Of a DNA stretch of 64,000 bases, positions 7,564 to 16,148 are shown in pieces; position 1 is the stretch's first letter; the number at the start of each line of letters is the position of its first letter. The position numbers and the translations under genes were made by a program. Source of the stretch: CAIZGX01 sp044239865 (lineage in GTDB: Bacteria > Bacteroidota > Bacteroidia > Flavobacteriales_D > Sanyastnellaceae); NCBI GenBank assembly GCA_044239865.1, contig JBIIAO010000003.1, positions 186,001-250,000 on the forward strand. Reading direction: 5' to 3'. The notes below the pieces were generated by a model. The model saw nothing but the letters and a program-made list of their open reading frames with translations. It was not told the DNA's origin and did not search any database.

Positions 7564-8232
7564 ATGAAAAACAAATTAGTCATTTTTGGAAATACAGAGT
7601 TCGCTGAAATAGCCTACGAATACTTCACGCACGACAGCGATTACGAAGTGGTAGCGTTCTGCGTTCATCGCGAATACATCAACAAGGAAGAAATTTTTGG
7701 ATTGCCATTAGTCGCTTTCGAAGATTTGCCTTCACTCTACAACCCCAACGATCACGCATTCTTCGGAGCATGTGTGTACACGAAGTTGAACAGACTTCGC
7801 ACTCAAGTGTATCTCGAAGCAAAAGCACATGGATACGAAATTGCTTCCTACGTGAGCTCATATGCTTTCGTTTGGAGAAACGTAAAATTGGGTGAACACG
7901 TTTTTATTTTTGAAGACAACACCCTTCAACCGTTCACAGAAATTGGAAACAACGTTGTGCTTTGGAGCGGCAACCACATTGGACACCATTCGAAAGTAGA
8001 CGACAACTGTTTCATCTCTTCACATGTAGTCATTAGCGGTGGAGTAACCATTGGAAAGAATTGTTTCCTCGGTGTAAATAGTACCGTAAATAACGCTGTG
8101 AGCATTGGCGACGATTGCCTGCTATCTTCAGCAGCCCTGGTTGTGAAAAACATTCCAGAAGATTCCATTGTAAAAGGAAAAGATATTTCTCCGGTCTCTT
8201 GTCGCGCATACCATAAGCTCACTCCCCGATGA
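7564..8232 (+). CDS. NeuD-like hexapeptide-repeat acyltransferase
   Basis: A 222-residue protein. The N-terminal 85 residues (MKNKLVIFGNTEFAEIAYEYF) form the small nucleotide-binding-like PglD_N/NeuD domain. Residues about 105-205 are a left-handed beta helix with hexapeptide turns (GNNVVLWSGNHIGHHSKVDDNCFISS, broken here into its repeats, then VVISGGVTIG, CFLGVNSTV, VSIGDDCLL). The catalytic His candidate is in GNHIGHHS. The family transfers acetyl or longer acyl groups from CoA to amino sugars. With Gfo/Idh and DegT proteins in the operon, the acceptor is probably the amino group they install. Stop and next start overlap as ATGA. Confidence 0.85.
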   Translation: MKNKLVIFGNTEFAEIAYEYFTHDSDYEVVAFCVHREYINKEEIFGLPLVAFEDLPSLYNPNDHAFFGACVYTKLNRLRTQVYLEAKAHGYEIASYVSSYAFVWRNVKLGEHVFIFEDNTLQPFTEIGNNVVLWSGNHIGHHSKVDDNCFISSHVVISGGVTIGKNCFLGVNSTVNNAVSIGDDCLLSSAALVVKNIPEDSIVKGKDISPVSCRAYHKLTPR

Positions 8233-9146
8233 ATTGGAATCGCCTCGGTAGAATTGTTGAAGCCAATCCGAATTTGGAGTGGTCGCAGCAATATGCTGCT
8301 ATTCCGACCGTGCGCATTTTGAACGAAGATGTTCTTCGTGTTTATTACTATTCCATGGATGAAGACTTCAATGGAAGAATCGGTTACGTCGATGTTTCAG
8401 CACACAACCCTGCTGAAATTATTTCTCGAAGTGAAGCAGTGTTGTTCGATATTGGAACATCCGGTTCTTTCGACGACGGTGGCGTTTGTCCGCTGCAATT
8501 CCTTCAACATGAAAATGAAAATTGGTTGTACTACTTAGGTGTGCAACGCACAACAGATGTGCCTTATAGATATTTCGCCGGAGTAGCGAAAGAGCAAGCC
8601 GATGGCTCGTTTCAGCGCTTTCAAGCCAATTCTGTTTTACTTCCAACAAAATCAGAACCCGATATTCGAAGCGCGGTTTCTATTGTGAAGGAAGAGGTTC
8701 TCTGGCGCATGTGGTATGTAGGTGCTTCAGGGTGGATAGAGGTAAATGGAAAAGAGGTTCCAACATATCGCATTCATCATGCGGTTTCAGCAAACGGATT
8801 AAATTGGGAAGTAGATCAACACGATTGCATTCAATTTCAAAACGAAGATGAATTCGGATTTGGAAGACCTTGGGTCATGAAAACCGATTTCGGATATGAA
8901 ATGTACTACAGCGTGCGGACAAAGTCAGTGGGCTATCGCCTGGGCTACGCAACGTCTGTAGACGGATATACATGGGAGAGAAAAGACAGAGAACTCAATT
9001 TTTCTGTTGGAAGTGAAGACTGGGAAAACGAGTCGGTTTGCTATCCGTGTGTTGTTGATGTGAATGGAAGACGATTCCTTTTTTACAACGGAAATCAGAA
9101 TGGAAAAAAAGGTTTCGGCGTAGCCGTTTTGGAGGGAGAATTATGA
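8229..9146 (+). CDS. Five-bladed beta-propeller protein, glycosidase-like
   Basis: A 305-residue cytosolic-looking protein without signal peptide. Repeated W/Y-rich strands of the type LRVYYYSMD, NWLYYLGVQR, WRMWYVGASGW, YEMYYSVRT, RFLFYNGNQNG mark five blades as in GH32/43/68/130-like folds, with Asp/Glu residues near blade starts (GSFDDGG, EPDIRSA, FGFGRPW). It lacks enough of any one catalytic signature to name an activity. Intracellular propellers of this kind occur in polysaccharide gene clusters with unknown roles. ATGA overlaps at both ends show it is part of the operon. Confidence 0.72.
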   Translation: MNWNRLGRIVEANPNLEWSQQYAAIPTVRILNEDVLRVYYYSMDEDFNGRIGYVDVSAHNPAEIISRSEAVLFDIGTSGSFDDGGVCPLQFLQHENENWLYYLGVQRTTDVPYRYFAGVAKEQADGSFQRFQANSVLLPTKSEPDIRSAVSIVKEEVLWRMWYVGASGWIEVNGKEVPTYRIHHAVSANGLNWEVDQHDCIQFQNEDEFGFGRPWVMKTDFGYEMYYSVRTKSVGYRLGYATSVDGYTWERKDRELNFSVGSEDWENESVCYPCVVDVNGRRFLFYNGNQNGKKGFGVAVLEGEL

Positions 9147-10111
9147 GAATTATTCGATATACAGAAGAACATCGCGCGCATTGGGAAGAATTTGTTTCCA
9201 AAAGTAAAAACGGAACCTTTCATCTTTCAAGAAATTTTATCGAGTACCACGGAACAAAGTTCAACGACCATTCATTGCTTGCTTTTGACGAAGAGAAATT
9301 GGTGGGCGTTCTGCCCATGAATGTAGTAGAACAAGCCGTTTATTGTCATCAAGGTTTAACATACGGCGGATGGGTGCTTGCGCAGAATATTCGTCTCGAT
9401 GAATTTCATGAGCTGTTCAAAAATTTTCTGAACTACTTGTTGGCTAAGGGTTTTGAAACGCTGCATTACAAGACCATTCCGTACATGTATCATCAAATTC
9501 CTTCGCAGGAGGATCTTCATATGATGCATTTGGCAGGGGCAGTTTGCAGTGGACAACACGTGAATCCGATTATTATTCCTTCCAACGTTCCGAATTTTCA
9601 AGAACGCAGAGTACGCGGAATGAAGAAGGCTTTGAAGGAAGGTGTTCGCATTGAAGTTTCAGAAAATGTAGATTCCTATTACACTATCGTTGAAGATTTA
9701 TTGAAGGCCTACAATTCAAAGCCAGCGCATTCACGCGAAGAGTTGATCGATTTGAAGAATCGATTTCCAAATGAAATAATCTTGCATGCTGCGTTTGTTG
9801 GAAATGAAATGTGTGGAGGCATTCTCTGTTTTGAAACGCCCAACTGCGTTCGCTTTCAATACATAGCATCCACATTAGAAGGAAAGGAAAAGGGCGCATT
9901 GGATTTGCTTTTCGCAACACTCATTCAAGAGACATATTCGAAAAAGAATTTTATCGATTTCGGGACAAGTACGAACAATCAAGGAGCCAGTTTGGCTCTC
10001 GGTATTTCGCAACAAAAAGAAGGATTCGGCGCACGCACTAGCGTTCAGCCTATTTATACATTAGCATTAAATTCCGTAAATTGGGATGCTCTAAACGCAT
10101 TTGTTTCATGA
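9143..10111 (+). CDS. FemAB/GNAT-like N-acyltransferase
   Basis: A 322-residue protein with the duplicated GNAT-like pattern of the FemAB group: N-terminal W-x-F/F-H-L-S-R segment (WEEFVSKSKNGTFHLSRNF), a middle IPYMYHQIPSQED region common in FemAB-like proteins of exopolysaccharide clusters, and a C-terminal acetyltransferase fold (FVGNEMCGGILCFETPN followed by YIASTLEGKEKGALDLLF). FemAB proteins move amino acids from aminoacyl-tRNA, and relatives in glycan clusters move other acyl groups onto amino sugars. Donor and acceptor here are unknown. It overlaps both neighbours by ATGA. Confidence 0.75.
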   Translation: MRIIRYTEEHRAHWEEFVSKSKNGTFHLSRNFIEYHGTKFNDHSLLAFDEEKLVGVLPMNVVEQAVYCHQGLTYGGWVLAQNIRLDEFHELFKNFLNYLLAKGFETLHYKTIPYMYHQIPSQEDLHMMHLAGAVCSGQHVNPIIIPSNVPNFQERRVRGMKKALKEGVRIEVSENVDSYYTIVEDLLKAYNSKPAHSREELIDLKNRFPNEIILHAAFVGNEMCGGILCFETPNCVRFQYIASTLEGKEKGALDLLFATLIQETYSKKNFIDFGTSTNNQGASLALGISQQKEGFGARTSVQPIYTLALNSVNWDALNAFVS

Positions 10112-11043
10112 AGAAAGTATCGGTAGTCATTCCCTGTTTCCATGTTGAAGAATTCATTCTTCCACTTTTTCACAACATGCAAGAAGTGGAGAAGCAATTG
10201 AATGCCATGGATCTTTCCTTGGAATTGGTGTGCGTTGACGATGGAAGTAAGGACGGTACGTGGGATGAATTGTTGAAGCATCGTCACTTGACCAAAGACA
10301 CACAAGTGGTTCGATTAACGCGCAACTTCGGAGCTATCTGCGCTAGCAATGCGGGATTGAAATTAGTTACTGGAGATGCTTGCACCATCTATGCAGCAGA
10401 CCTTCAAGATCCACTGGAACTCATTCCTGAAATGGCACAGCTCTGGTTGAACGGCGAGAAATACATCACCGCCGTTCGCGCGAAAAAGAGAAAAGATCCT
10501 TTGCTAACGCGTATTTACGCGAAGCTGTATTACGTTTTGGTGAAGTTGTTCGTAATGAAAGATTTTCCGGAAAGCGGATTCGATATTGCTTTTTGGGATG
10601 GAAGTATTCTTCAGTATTTAAAGAACACGTCGAAGAACATCAATCGTTCGTTGTTCTCGCATTGGCTCGGATTCAAACCGTATGTTATTGAGTATGAAAG
10701 AAGAGAGCGTTCAAGCGGAAAGAGCGGGTGGACGTTTTCAAAGAAATGGAAGTTGTTCCTCGATTCGTTTTTAGGATTTTCAGTTGTTCCGATTCGTTTC
10801 ATTTCATTCATAGGCATGTGTGTTTCGTTCCTCAGTTTTGGATACGGAATTCTCATGCTCGTTGGAGGAATTACAGGAAGAATTTCAGAGCCAGGATTCG
10901 CTACGGTAACCTCGTTAATCACGTTTCTTTTGGGATTGGTGATTGTCATGTTAGGCGTTATTGGTGAATACTTGTGGCGCATTTTCGATGAAGTAAACAA
11001 ACGTCCCGAATCTGTTATTGAAGAAATATTAAGAAATGAGTAA
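10108..11043 (+). CDS. Polyprenyl-phosphate glycosyltransferase, GT2 (GtrB/ArnC/DPM1-like)
   Basis: 311 residues from the ATG at 10108, which overlaps the previous stop as ATGA; a TTG at 10081 gives a poorer start. GT-A domain with DDGSKD (44-49) and the DLQDP motif (98-102) that binds metal and nucleotide, RSSGKSGWTFSKKWKL as the family basic segment, and two C-terminal membrane helices (about 225-250 and 262-288). Relatives transfer one sugar from a nucleotide to undecaprenyl phosphate on the inner face of the membrane. The following small EamA-type protein and the GT-C-like protein further on would flip and transfer it, as in Gtr and Arn systems. Confidence 0.9.
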   Translation: MKKVSVVIPCFHVEEFILPLFHNMQEVEKQLNAMDLSLELVCVDDGSKDGTWDELLKHRHLTKDTQVVRLTRNFGAICASNAGLKLVTGDACTIYAADLQDPLELIPEMAQLWLNGEKYITAVRAKKRKDPLLTRIYAKLYYVLVKLFVMKDFPESGFDIAFWDGSILQYLKNTSKNINRSLFSHWLGFKPYVIEYERRERSSGKSGWTFSKKWKLFLDSFLGFSVVPIRFISFIGMCVSFLSFGYGILMLVGGITGRISEPGFATVTSLITFLLGLVIVMLGVIGEYLWRIFDEVNKRPESVIEEILRNE

Positions 11044-11416
11044 GATTGTAATTTTCGGACTTTCTGCCTTGTATGCCACGCTATCAGTCATGGGGGCTTC
11101 GCTTATCAAATTAACCCTGAACAGTTGGGGCGCAGAACAGCGCGGACTGGTTTCAGTGAAAGATTATTTTTCCTTTTTATTTGAACCGAAAGTATTCTTC
11201 GGAATGGGAATCATTTTCGTTTCGGCGTTGGTCTTGTTTAAGGCATTATCGTTAAGCGATTTCAGTTATGTCATTCCTGTGAGTGCTGCTGTTAATTTCA
11301 TTCTCACGGCTTCAGTAGCAGCAATATTTTTCGGAGAGAAATTGGCGTGGAATAACATCGTTGGAATAGCGCTCATTATCGCTGGAGTATTTGTTATTAA
11401 TCTCAAGAGAGCATGA
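11036..11416 (+). CDS. Small EamA/DMT-type membrane protein (ArnE-like flippase subunit)
   Basis: 126 residues with four membrane helices (about 3-24, 52-72, 76-100, 103-124), the size and layout of SMR/ArnE proteins: KALSLSDFSYVIPVSAAVNF and FFGEKLAWNNIVGIALIIAGVFVI are the classic EamA half-domain signatures. It overlaps the GT2 gene by 8 bases and the next gene by ATGA. Proteins of this type next to a GtrB/ArnC-like transferase flip undecaprenyl-phosphate sugar to the periplasm; they work as dimers, and no second subunit is seen here, so a homodimer would be needed. Confidence 0.82.
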   Translation: MSKIVIFGLSALYATLSVMGASLIKLTLNSWGAEQRGLVSVKDYFSFLFEPKVFFGMGIIFVSALVLFKALSLSDFSYVIPVSAAVNFILTASVAAIFFGEKLAWNNIVGIALIIAGVFVINLKRA

Positions 11417-12405
11417 GTAAAATTCTTGTAACTGGCGCTGCGGGCTTCATTGGCTCGCATCTCACAGACGCCTTGCTTGCAGCAGGACACGACGTAATTG
11501 GATTCGATAATTTGTCGAACGGTAAATTGCGAAACCTTGAAAGCGCATTGGAGAACAATGCTTTTCAATTCGCTGAAGGAGACATTTGTGAGGAAGCTCA
11601 AGTGAATGAAATCATGAAGGAAATAGATGTGGTGTATCACCTGGCTTGCCTGGGTGTTCGTCATTCCATACACAGTCCTTTCGAAAATCATCGCGTAAAC
11701 GCCGAGGGATCTCTTCGCGTTTTAGAAGCTGCCAGACAAGAGAACGTTTCAAAGTTTTTTTACATTTCAACTTCTGAAATTTACGGAGATATTCAAACTT
11801 TTCCGATTGATGAGCTCGGTGTTCCGGCGCCGAAAACAGTTTATGGAAGTAGCAAGTTAGCGGGCGAGAACTACGCCTATTCATATAATGTGTGTTATGG
11901 ACTTCCAACCGTAATCACGCGAATCTTCAACAACTACGGACCACGTGCGCACTACGAAGGCGATGCCGGAGAGATTATTCCGCGAAGCATTGTCCGCATG
12001 CTGAACGGCGAAGCACCAGTTGTTTTTGGAAAGGGCGATGTAACGCGTGATTTCTTTTTTGTGAAGGACACCGCAAGAGCGCTTGTCGGATTAATGCAGA
12101 ATGATAAGGTTGTTGGAGAAATCATAAACATTGGAACAGGCGTTGAAATTTCCATGAAAGAACTCATGGAAGTGTTGATTGAAGAAATGGAAATGAAAGA
12201 CCGAATGAACATTCGGTTCGAAGAAGAGCGTCCAGCCGATGTGCCTCGTTTGTGGGTGAATCCATCGAAGTTCAAGGCGTTAACCGGATTTGAAAATGAA
12301 ATGGATTTTCGTGAAGGACTGAAAGAGACCATCGCATATTACAAGACATTGAATCAGACCAACGATTTAATGAATGAAATAGAACTTCAAAATTGGAAGA
12401 AATGA
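11413..12405 (+). CDS. Extended SDR nucleotide-sugar epimerase/dehydratase
   Basis: A 330-residue NAD-dependent SDR. T7-G-A-A-G-F-I-G14 is the dinucleotide loop, STSEIYG (119-125) carries the active-site Ser/Thr region, and Y144-G-S-S-K148 is the catalytic YxxxK. RDFFFVKDTARAL and INIGTG are sugar-nucleotide binding segments of the UDP-glucose 4-epimerase/4,6-dehydratase group. Sequence does not separate epimerase from dehydratase or decarboxylase, although absence of a visible DE pair after the Thr (TSEIYGD instead) favours epimerase or decarboxylase. It would supply or shape the sugar for the operon. ATGA overlaps at both ends. Confidence 0.88.
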   Translation: MSKILVTGAAGFIGSHLTDALLAAGHDVIGFDNLSNGKLRNLESALENNAFQFAEGDICEEAQVNEIMKEIDVVYHLACLGVRHSIHSPFENHRVNAEGSLRVLEAARQENVSKFFYISTSEIYGDIQTFPIDELGVPAPKTVYGSSKLAGENYAYSYNVCYGLPTVITRIFNNYGPRAHYEGDAGEIIPRSIVRMLNGEAPVVFGKGDVTRDFFFVKDTARALVGLMQNDKVVGEIINIGTGVEISMKELMEVLIEEMEMKDRMNIRFEEERPADVPRLWVNPSKFKALTGFENEMDFREGLKETIAYYKTLNQTNDLMNEIELQNWKK

Positions 12406-13538
12406 AAATCCCAGTAGCAAAGCCATATCTAGGAGTTGAAGAAGCGCAATTGGCTTACGATACCATCTTAACGAATTGGGTAACTCAAGGTCCGCGAGTG
12501 GCAGAGTTTGAAGAGAAGTTTGCACAGTATGTGGGAAGTGAGTACGCTGTGGCAGTAAGCAATTGCACAACGGCTTTGCACTTGTCGCTCATTGTTGCAG
12601 GTATCGGTCCTGGCGACGAAGTCATTTGTCCGAGCATGAGTTACATCGCTACCGCAAACGCAATAGTTTATGTAGGAGCAACGCCTGTTTTTGTTGAAGT
12701 GAAATCGGAAACCTACAACATAGATCCCGAAGATGTTGAACGGAAAATTACTACAAAGACGAAGGCGATTATCGGTGTTCATCAGATTGGACTTCCTTTC
12801 GAGCTAGACGAAATAAAAACGTTGTGCGCGAAGCACAGCCTAATCTTAATTGAAGACGCAGCTTGTGCCGCGGGTTCTTCGTACAAGGGAAATAAGATTG
12901 GTTCTCATTCAGATTTAGTTTGCTTTTCCTTCCATCCGAGAAAAGTAATTACAACAGGAGACGGCGGCATGATAGCCACGTCAAACTTAGAATATGCAGA
13001 ACGCTTAAAACGTCTGCGTCAACACGGAATGAGTGTGAACGATCGTGTTCGTCACCTTAGTGATAAAGTCATTGTTGAAGATCATTTGGAAGTCGGATAC
13101 AACTATCGAATGACAGATATTCAGGCGGCTGTAGGGATTCGTCAATTGGAAAAATTAGATGCCATTGTTGAACGAAGAAGAGAAATTGCAGAATTTTATT
13201 TGAATGAATTGAAAGACATCGCATGCATTCGCTTGCCTTTTGAAAGTGAAAACGATTTCACCAATTGGCAGTCTTTTTCAGTATATATAAAATCCTCTTG
13301 CCCAGTTTCAAGAAACGACATCATGCAGAAAATGCTCGACTTGGGCATTTCAACACGAAGAGGTATCATGACTTCACACAGAGAGACGGCCTACAAGAAT
13401 AGGGGAGTAGATATATCGCTTCCAATATCTGAAGACGCCGCAGATCGGAGTATTGTGCTTCCGCTGTATGTGCCCATGTCGCAAGAAGAGATGGATTACG
13501 TGATGAAACATTTCAAAGCATGTTTAAATCAAGATTAG
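12402..13538 (+). CDS. DegT/DnrJ/EryC1/StrS nucleotide-sugar aminotransferase
   Basis: 378 residues from the ATG at 12402 (ATGA with the previous gene; the TTG at 12393 adds three residues and is less likely). PLP-dependent fold type I: VSNCTTALHLSL binds the phosphate, EDAACAAG carries the Asp contacting the pyridine nitrogen, and Lys181 in SFHPRKVITTGDGGM is the Schiff-base Lys. The family moves an amino group from Glu to a keto sugar. Together with the Gfo/Idh and SDR enzymes it gives the ketone-forming and aminating steps of an amino-sugar pathway. The 3' end overlaps the next gene by 19 bases. Confidence 0.92.
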   Translation: MKIPVAKPYLGVEEAQLAYDTILTNWVTQGPRVAEFEEKFAQYVGSEYAVAVSNCTTALHLSLIVAGIGPGDEVICPSMSYIATANAIVYVGATPVFVEVKSETYNIDPEDVERKITTKTKAIIGVHQIGLPFELDEIKTLCAKHSLILIEDAACAAGSSYKGNKIGSHSDLVCFSFHPRKVITTGDGGMIATSNLEYAERLKRLRQHGMSVNDRVRHLSDKVIVEDHLEVGYNYRMTDIQAAVGIRQLEKLDAIVERRREIAEFYLNELKDIACIRLPFESENDFTNWQSFSVYIKSSCPVSRNDIMQKMLDLGISTRRGIMTSHRETAYKNRGVDISLPISEDAADRSIVLPLYVPMSQEEMDYVMKHFKACLNQD

Positions 13539-14935
13539 ATATTCCCCTTTCGAATAAGGAAGAGCGAGATTTCATTTTCGCTTTACTTGTTTTTAAGTGT
13601 TTGCTTTTCTCTTATTTGTTTTTTCAATACACGAATTACTGGCAAGCCGGACTCGTTGAAGGGCTCGCTGTTCATGCCGGAGACACATCGGGATATTTCA
13701 ATCCAGCAGAGTCTTTGGCTCAAGGCGCGGGCTATTCAAGTGTTTGTCGCATGCCAGCGTTTGCTCCGCTTTATTCGTGGTTCAGCGCCATTTTTAATCC
13801 GTATGCTGCTTTTCAATTTGTTGTCTTTCTTCAGTTTTTATTGGGTGTCTGCAGTGTTCTATGGGTAGCGCGAATCGCTGGGCACCTAGCGCAGAACAGG
13901 CGAGCGTATTACATTGCAGGAATCATCTACGCTTCTTCCTTGCTGGTGGCAGTTTGGGATTCGATGTTGCTTTCCGACAGCCTTGGAAATTCATTTTTGA
14001 TTCTCTCGTTTTACTTAGCGATACGCTTCAAGAATGAATTGAATTGGAAGCTCGTTTTTTGGGCTTCGTTGTTTTTAACATGGTCAATATTCTTCCGACA
14101 AATTCATGTGCTCTTCATTCCGGTTCTCTATTTTCTTTTGTTGAAGCCAACACACTTCTTCAAATCTTCAATCATCTTCGGAATACCGTTGTTGTTGGCT
14201 TTTGGAAGTTGGACGGCCTATAATTACTCGAAGACAAACCGCTTCATTCCACTCGTGGATTCGTTTTCTTCCTGTTACGGATATATGCCGGAACAGCTAG
14301 TTGCCATTCGGGATTTGGTGATTGCATGGGGAGAAGATTGTCAGCCTTGGGTTCCGAATTCTGCTTCGAATTATTTAATCGCGAAAGACGGATGCACAAC
14401 ATCACCGTTGAGTGAACGTCATTACACAACGGCCTACGGCGCTGAAGAAATGAAGCAGTTGAAGGAAAACTATCATCGGTTTTACTACGAATTACAAGGT
14501 GCTCAGAAGGACAGTGTAGGGAATGAAATTCTTTCGCGAGCGAGAAAGTATAAGCAGGTCTATGCGCATGAGCATCCTTCGGATTATTTTATTTTGAATC
14601 GTTTTCGATTGATGAAACAGTTTCTTTTTCCTGCGAGAATAGATAACATTCCGGGACCGGCTTTTGCACAAATGAACCTCATTCAAAAAGGAGTGAAGGT
14701 TGGATCATACGCCTTGTTGCTTTTGGTGAATTTGCTCGCGCTAATCCTGTTTATTCCAGTTATTCTGAAGGATTGGAAAGGTCGCTGGTGGCTCGTTTCT
14801 TCATGGGCGTTGTTTATTGTTTTAGGCGGAGTGCTCGGATTCATAGAGCAGCGCTACCTGGTTCCGTGTTATTTCTTCTTTACGATTATTGTCGCTGTTG
14901 GAATTTCAAGTTGGAAATTCAAGCGCAGCGCGTAA
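13520..14935 (+). CDS. GT-C-like integral membrane glycosyltransferase (ArnT/PMT type)
   Basis: 471 residues with about 10-12 membrane helices. The first periplasmic loop has an acidic site (HAGDTSGYFNPAESL followed by R-x-P-x-F-x-P-L-Y), the usual catalytic position of GT-C enzymes, and a late helix carries EQRYLVP, common in GT39/GT83-like proteins. A soluble loop of about 120 residues (about 245-370) is periplasmic. Such enzymes take sugar from a polyprenyl phosphate carrier outside and put it on lipid A, teichoic acid, protein or glycan. Placed after a GtrB/ArnC-like GT2 and ArnE-like flippase, it is the natural last step; the acceptor is unknown. Confidence 0.78.
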   Translation: MFKSRLDIPLSNKEERDFIFALLVFKCLLFSYLFFQYTNYWQAGLVEGLAVHAGDTSGYFNPAESLAQGAGYSSVCRMPAFAPLYSWFSAIFNPYAAFQFVVFLQFLLGVCSVLWVARIAGHLAQNRRAYYIAGIIYASSLLVAVWDSMLLSDSLGNSFLILSFYLAIRFKNELNWKLVFWASLFLTWSIFFRQIHVLFIPVLYFLLLKPTHFFKSSIIFGIPLLLAFGSWTAYNYSKTNRFIPLVDSFSSCYGYMPEQLVAIRDLVIAWGEDCQPWVPNSASNYLIAKDGCTTSPLSERHYTTAYGAEEMKQLKENYHRFYYELQGAQKDSVGNEILSRARKYKQVYAHEHPSDYFILNRFRLMKQFLFPARIDNIPGPAFAQMNLIQKGVKVGSYALLLLVNLLALILFIPVILKDWKGRWWLVSSWALFIVLGGVLGFIEQRYLVPCYFFFTIIVAVGISSWKFKRSA

Positions 14936-14946
14936 ATTTGAAGAAT

Positions 14947-16104
14947 ATGCAAATCGTACTTTTCGAAGACCACGTGGTCAATTCATTTTTACCACTCTCA
15001 CACACGCGTGCAATTGCCGACTTGTTTGCGGGTATGTATTCGGTTCAAGAACGTTGGAAATTATTTTTCGGAAATGATTCGGTTTTTATTCAAACGAGAA
15101 ATTCGCTGCAAGATCTATACGGAGCAGTTCCTGTTGGAGAGACGTTGTATATCAATTCGCGCGTCATTCCGAACAGCGAAGCAGTTGCTGCAATTCAAAG
15201 TTTGAAATCCAATGAAGCGTTTTTTATTCACGACGTATGCGTTGCCGCTAAGGGCTTGCATACCAATTGGGATACCTTCGAGCATCGCGCATGGACGGCA
15301 GAGGCCATGTGGTTGAACGGAATAACAGATTTATTTTCAGTAAACGATTATTTACTTCGTGAAGATTTCGCTTTAGCAAATAAAAAAAACAGTGCAACAC
15401 CAAGTCAATATTGCCGGGTAATTGGTGAGGGACACAACTTATATATTCACCCTTCCGCAAAGGTTTTCGATGCGGTTTTGAATATTGAAAGTGGGCCCAT
15501 CTTCATTGACGAAGGAGCGGAAGTGATGGAAGGAAGCATGTTGCGCGGACCGCTGTACATTGGAAAACACGCGGTGTTGAAGATGGGAACGAAATGTTAC
15601 GGACCTTCATCATTCGGTGAAGAATGTCGAATTGGAGGAGAGACATCCAATGTTGTTTTTCATCCGTTCAGCAACAAAGGTCACGACGGGTTTTTAGGAA
15701 ATGCAGTCATAGGTTCTTGGGTGAATTTCGGTGCAGACTCCAATTGCAGTAACTTGAAGAATAACTACAGTAGTGTTTCTATTTCGAATGATTTAGATCG
15801 AAACGAATTCAATACAGGCCTTACTTTTTGCGGGGCACTCGTAGGCGATCACGCGAAGTTTGGAATTAACACCATGCTCAATACCGGCACCTATGTTGGC
15901 GTTGCAGCCAATGTTTTTGCCGGAGACTTCCCACCGAAATGTGTTCCTTCATTCACATGGGGAACTGGCGTGGTAGAACACAACTTAGACAAAGCCATTC
16001 AAACAGCGGAGCGCATGATGCACCGCCGCGGCAAGGAAATGTCAGCGGCTGAAAGAGCCGTATTGGCGTATGTATTTAAAATAACAGCTGCTTCTCGGTC
16101 ATAA
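14947..16104 (+). CDS. GlmU-family putative sugar nucleotidyltransferase
   Basis: 385 residues from the ATG at 14947, 11 bases after the previous stop; an upstream extension to 14773 would lie inside the membrane gene. The N-terminal 170 residues resemble the GlmU_N-like domain of Bacteroidota (LFEDHVVNSFLPLSHTR, INSRVIP) but lack the G-x-G-T-R/K nucleotide loop of true pyrophosphorylases. The C-terminal part is a left-handed beta helix (SGPIFIDEGAEV, YIGKHAVLKMG, GNAVIGSWVNFGADSNCSN) ending in FPPKCVPSFTWG. Possibly an acyl/uridylyltransferase-like enzyme of cell-wall sugar metabolism. Related proteins sit by housekeeping genes in this phylum, so it may not belong to the glycan operon. Confidence 0.78.
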   Translation: MQIVLFEDHVVNSFLPLSHTRAIADLFAGMYSVQERWKLFFGNDSVFIQTRNSLQDLYGAVPVGETLYINSRVIPNSEAVAAIQSLKSNEAFFIHDVCVAAKGLHTNWDTFEHRAWTAEAMWLNGITDLFSVNDYLLREDFALANKKNSATPSQYCRVIGEGHNLYIHPSAKVFDAVLNIESGPIFIDEGAEVMEGSMLRGPLYIGKHAVLKMGTKCYGPSSFGEECRIGGETSNVVFHPFSNKGHDGFLGNAVIGSWVNFGADSNCSNLKNNYSSVSISNDLDRNEFNTGLTFCGALVGDHAKFGINTMLNTGTYVGVAANVFAGDFPPKCVPSFTWGTGVVEHNLDKAIQTAERMMHRRGKEMSAAERAVLAYVFKITAASRS

Positions 16105-16148
16105 AGGCAGGGGATAATAAGTGGCATTGACATTGAAAACTGGGGCGC

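Noticed and set aside
14773..14946. Upstream extension of the GlmU-like protein
   Set aside because: The extra 58 codons fall inside the preceding membrane-protein gene; the ATG at 14947 follows that stop and gives the family N-terminus.
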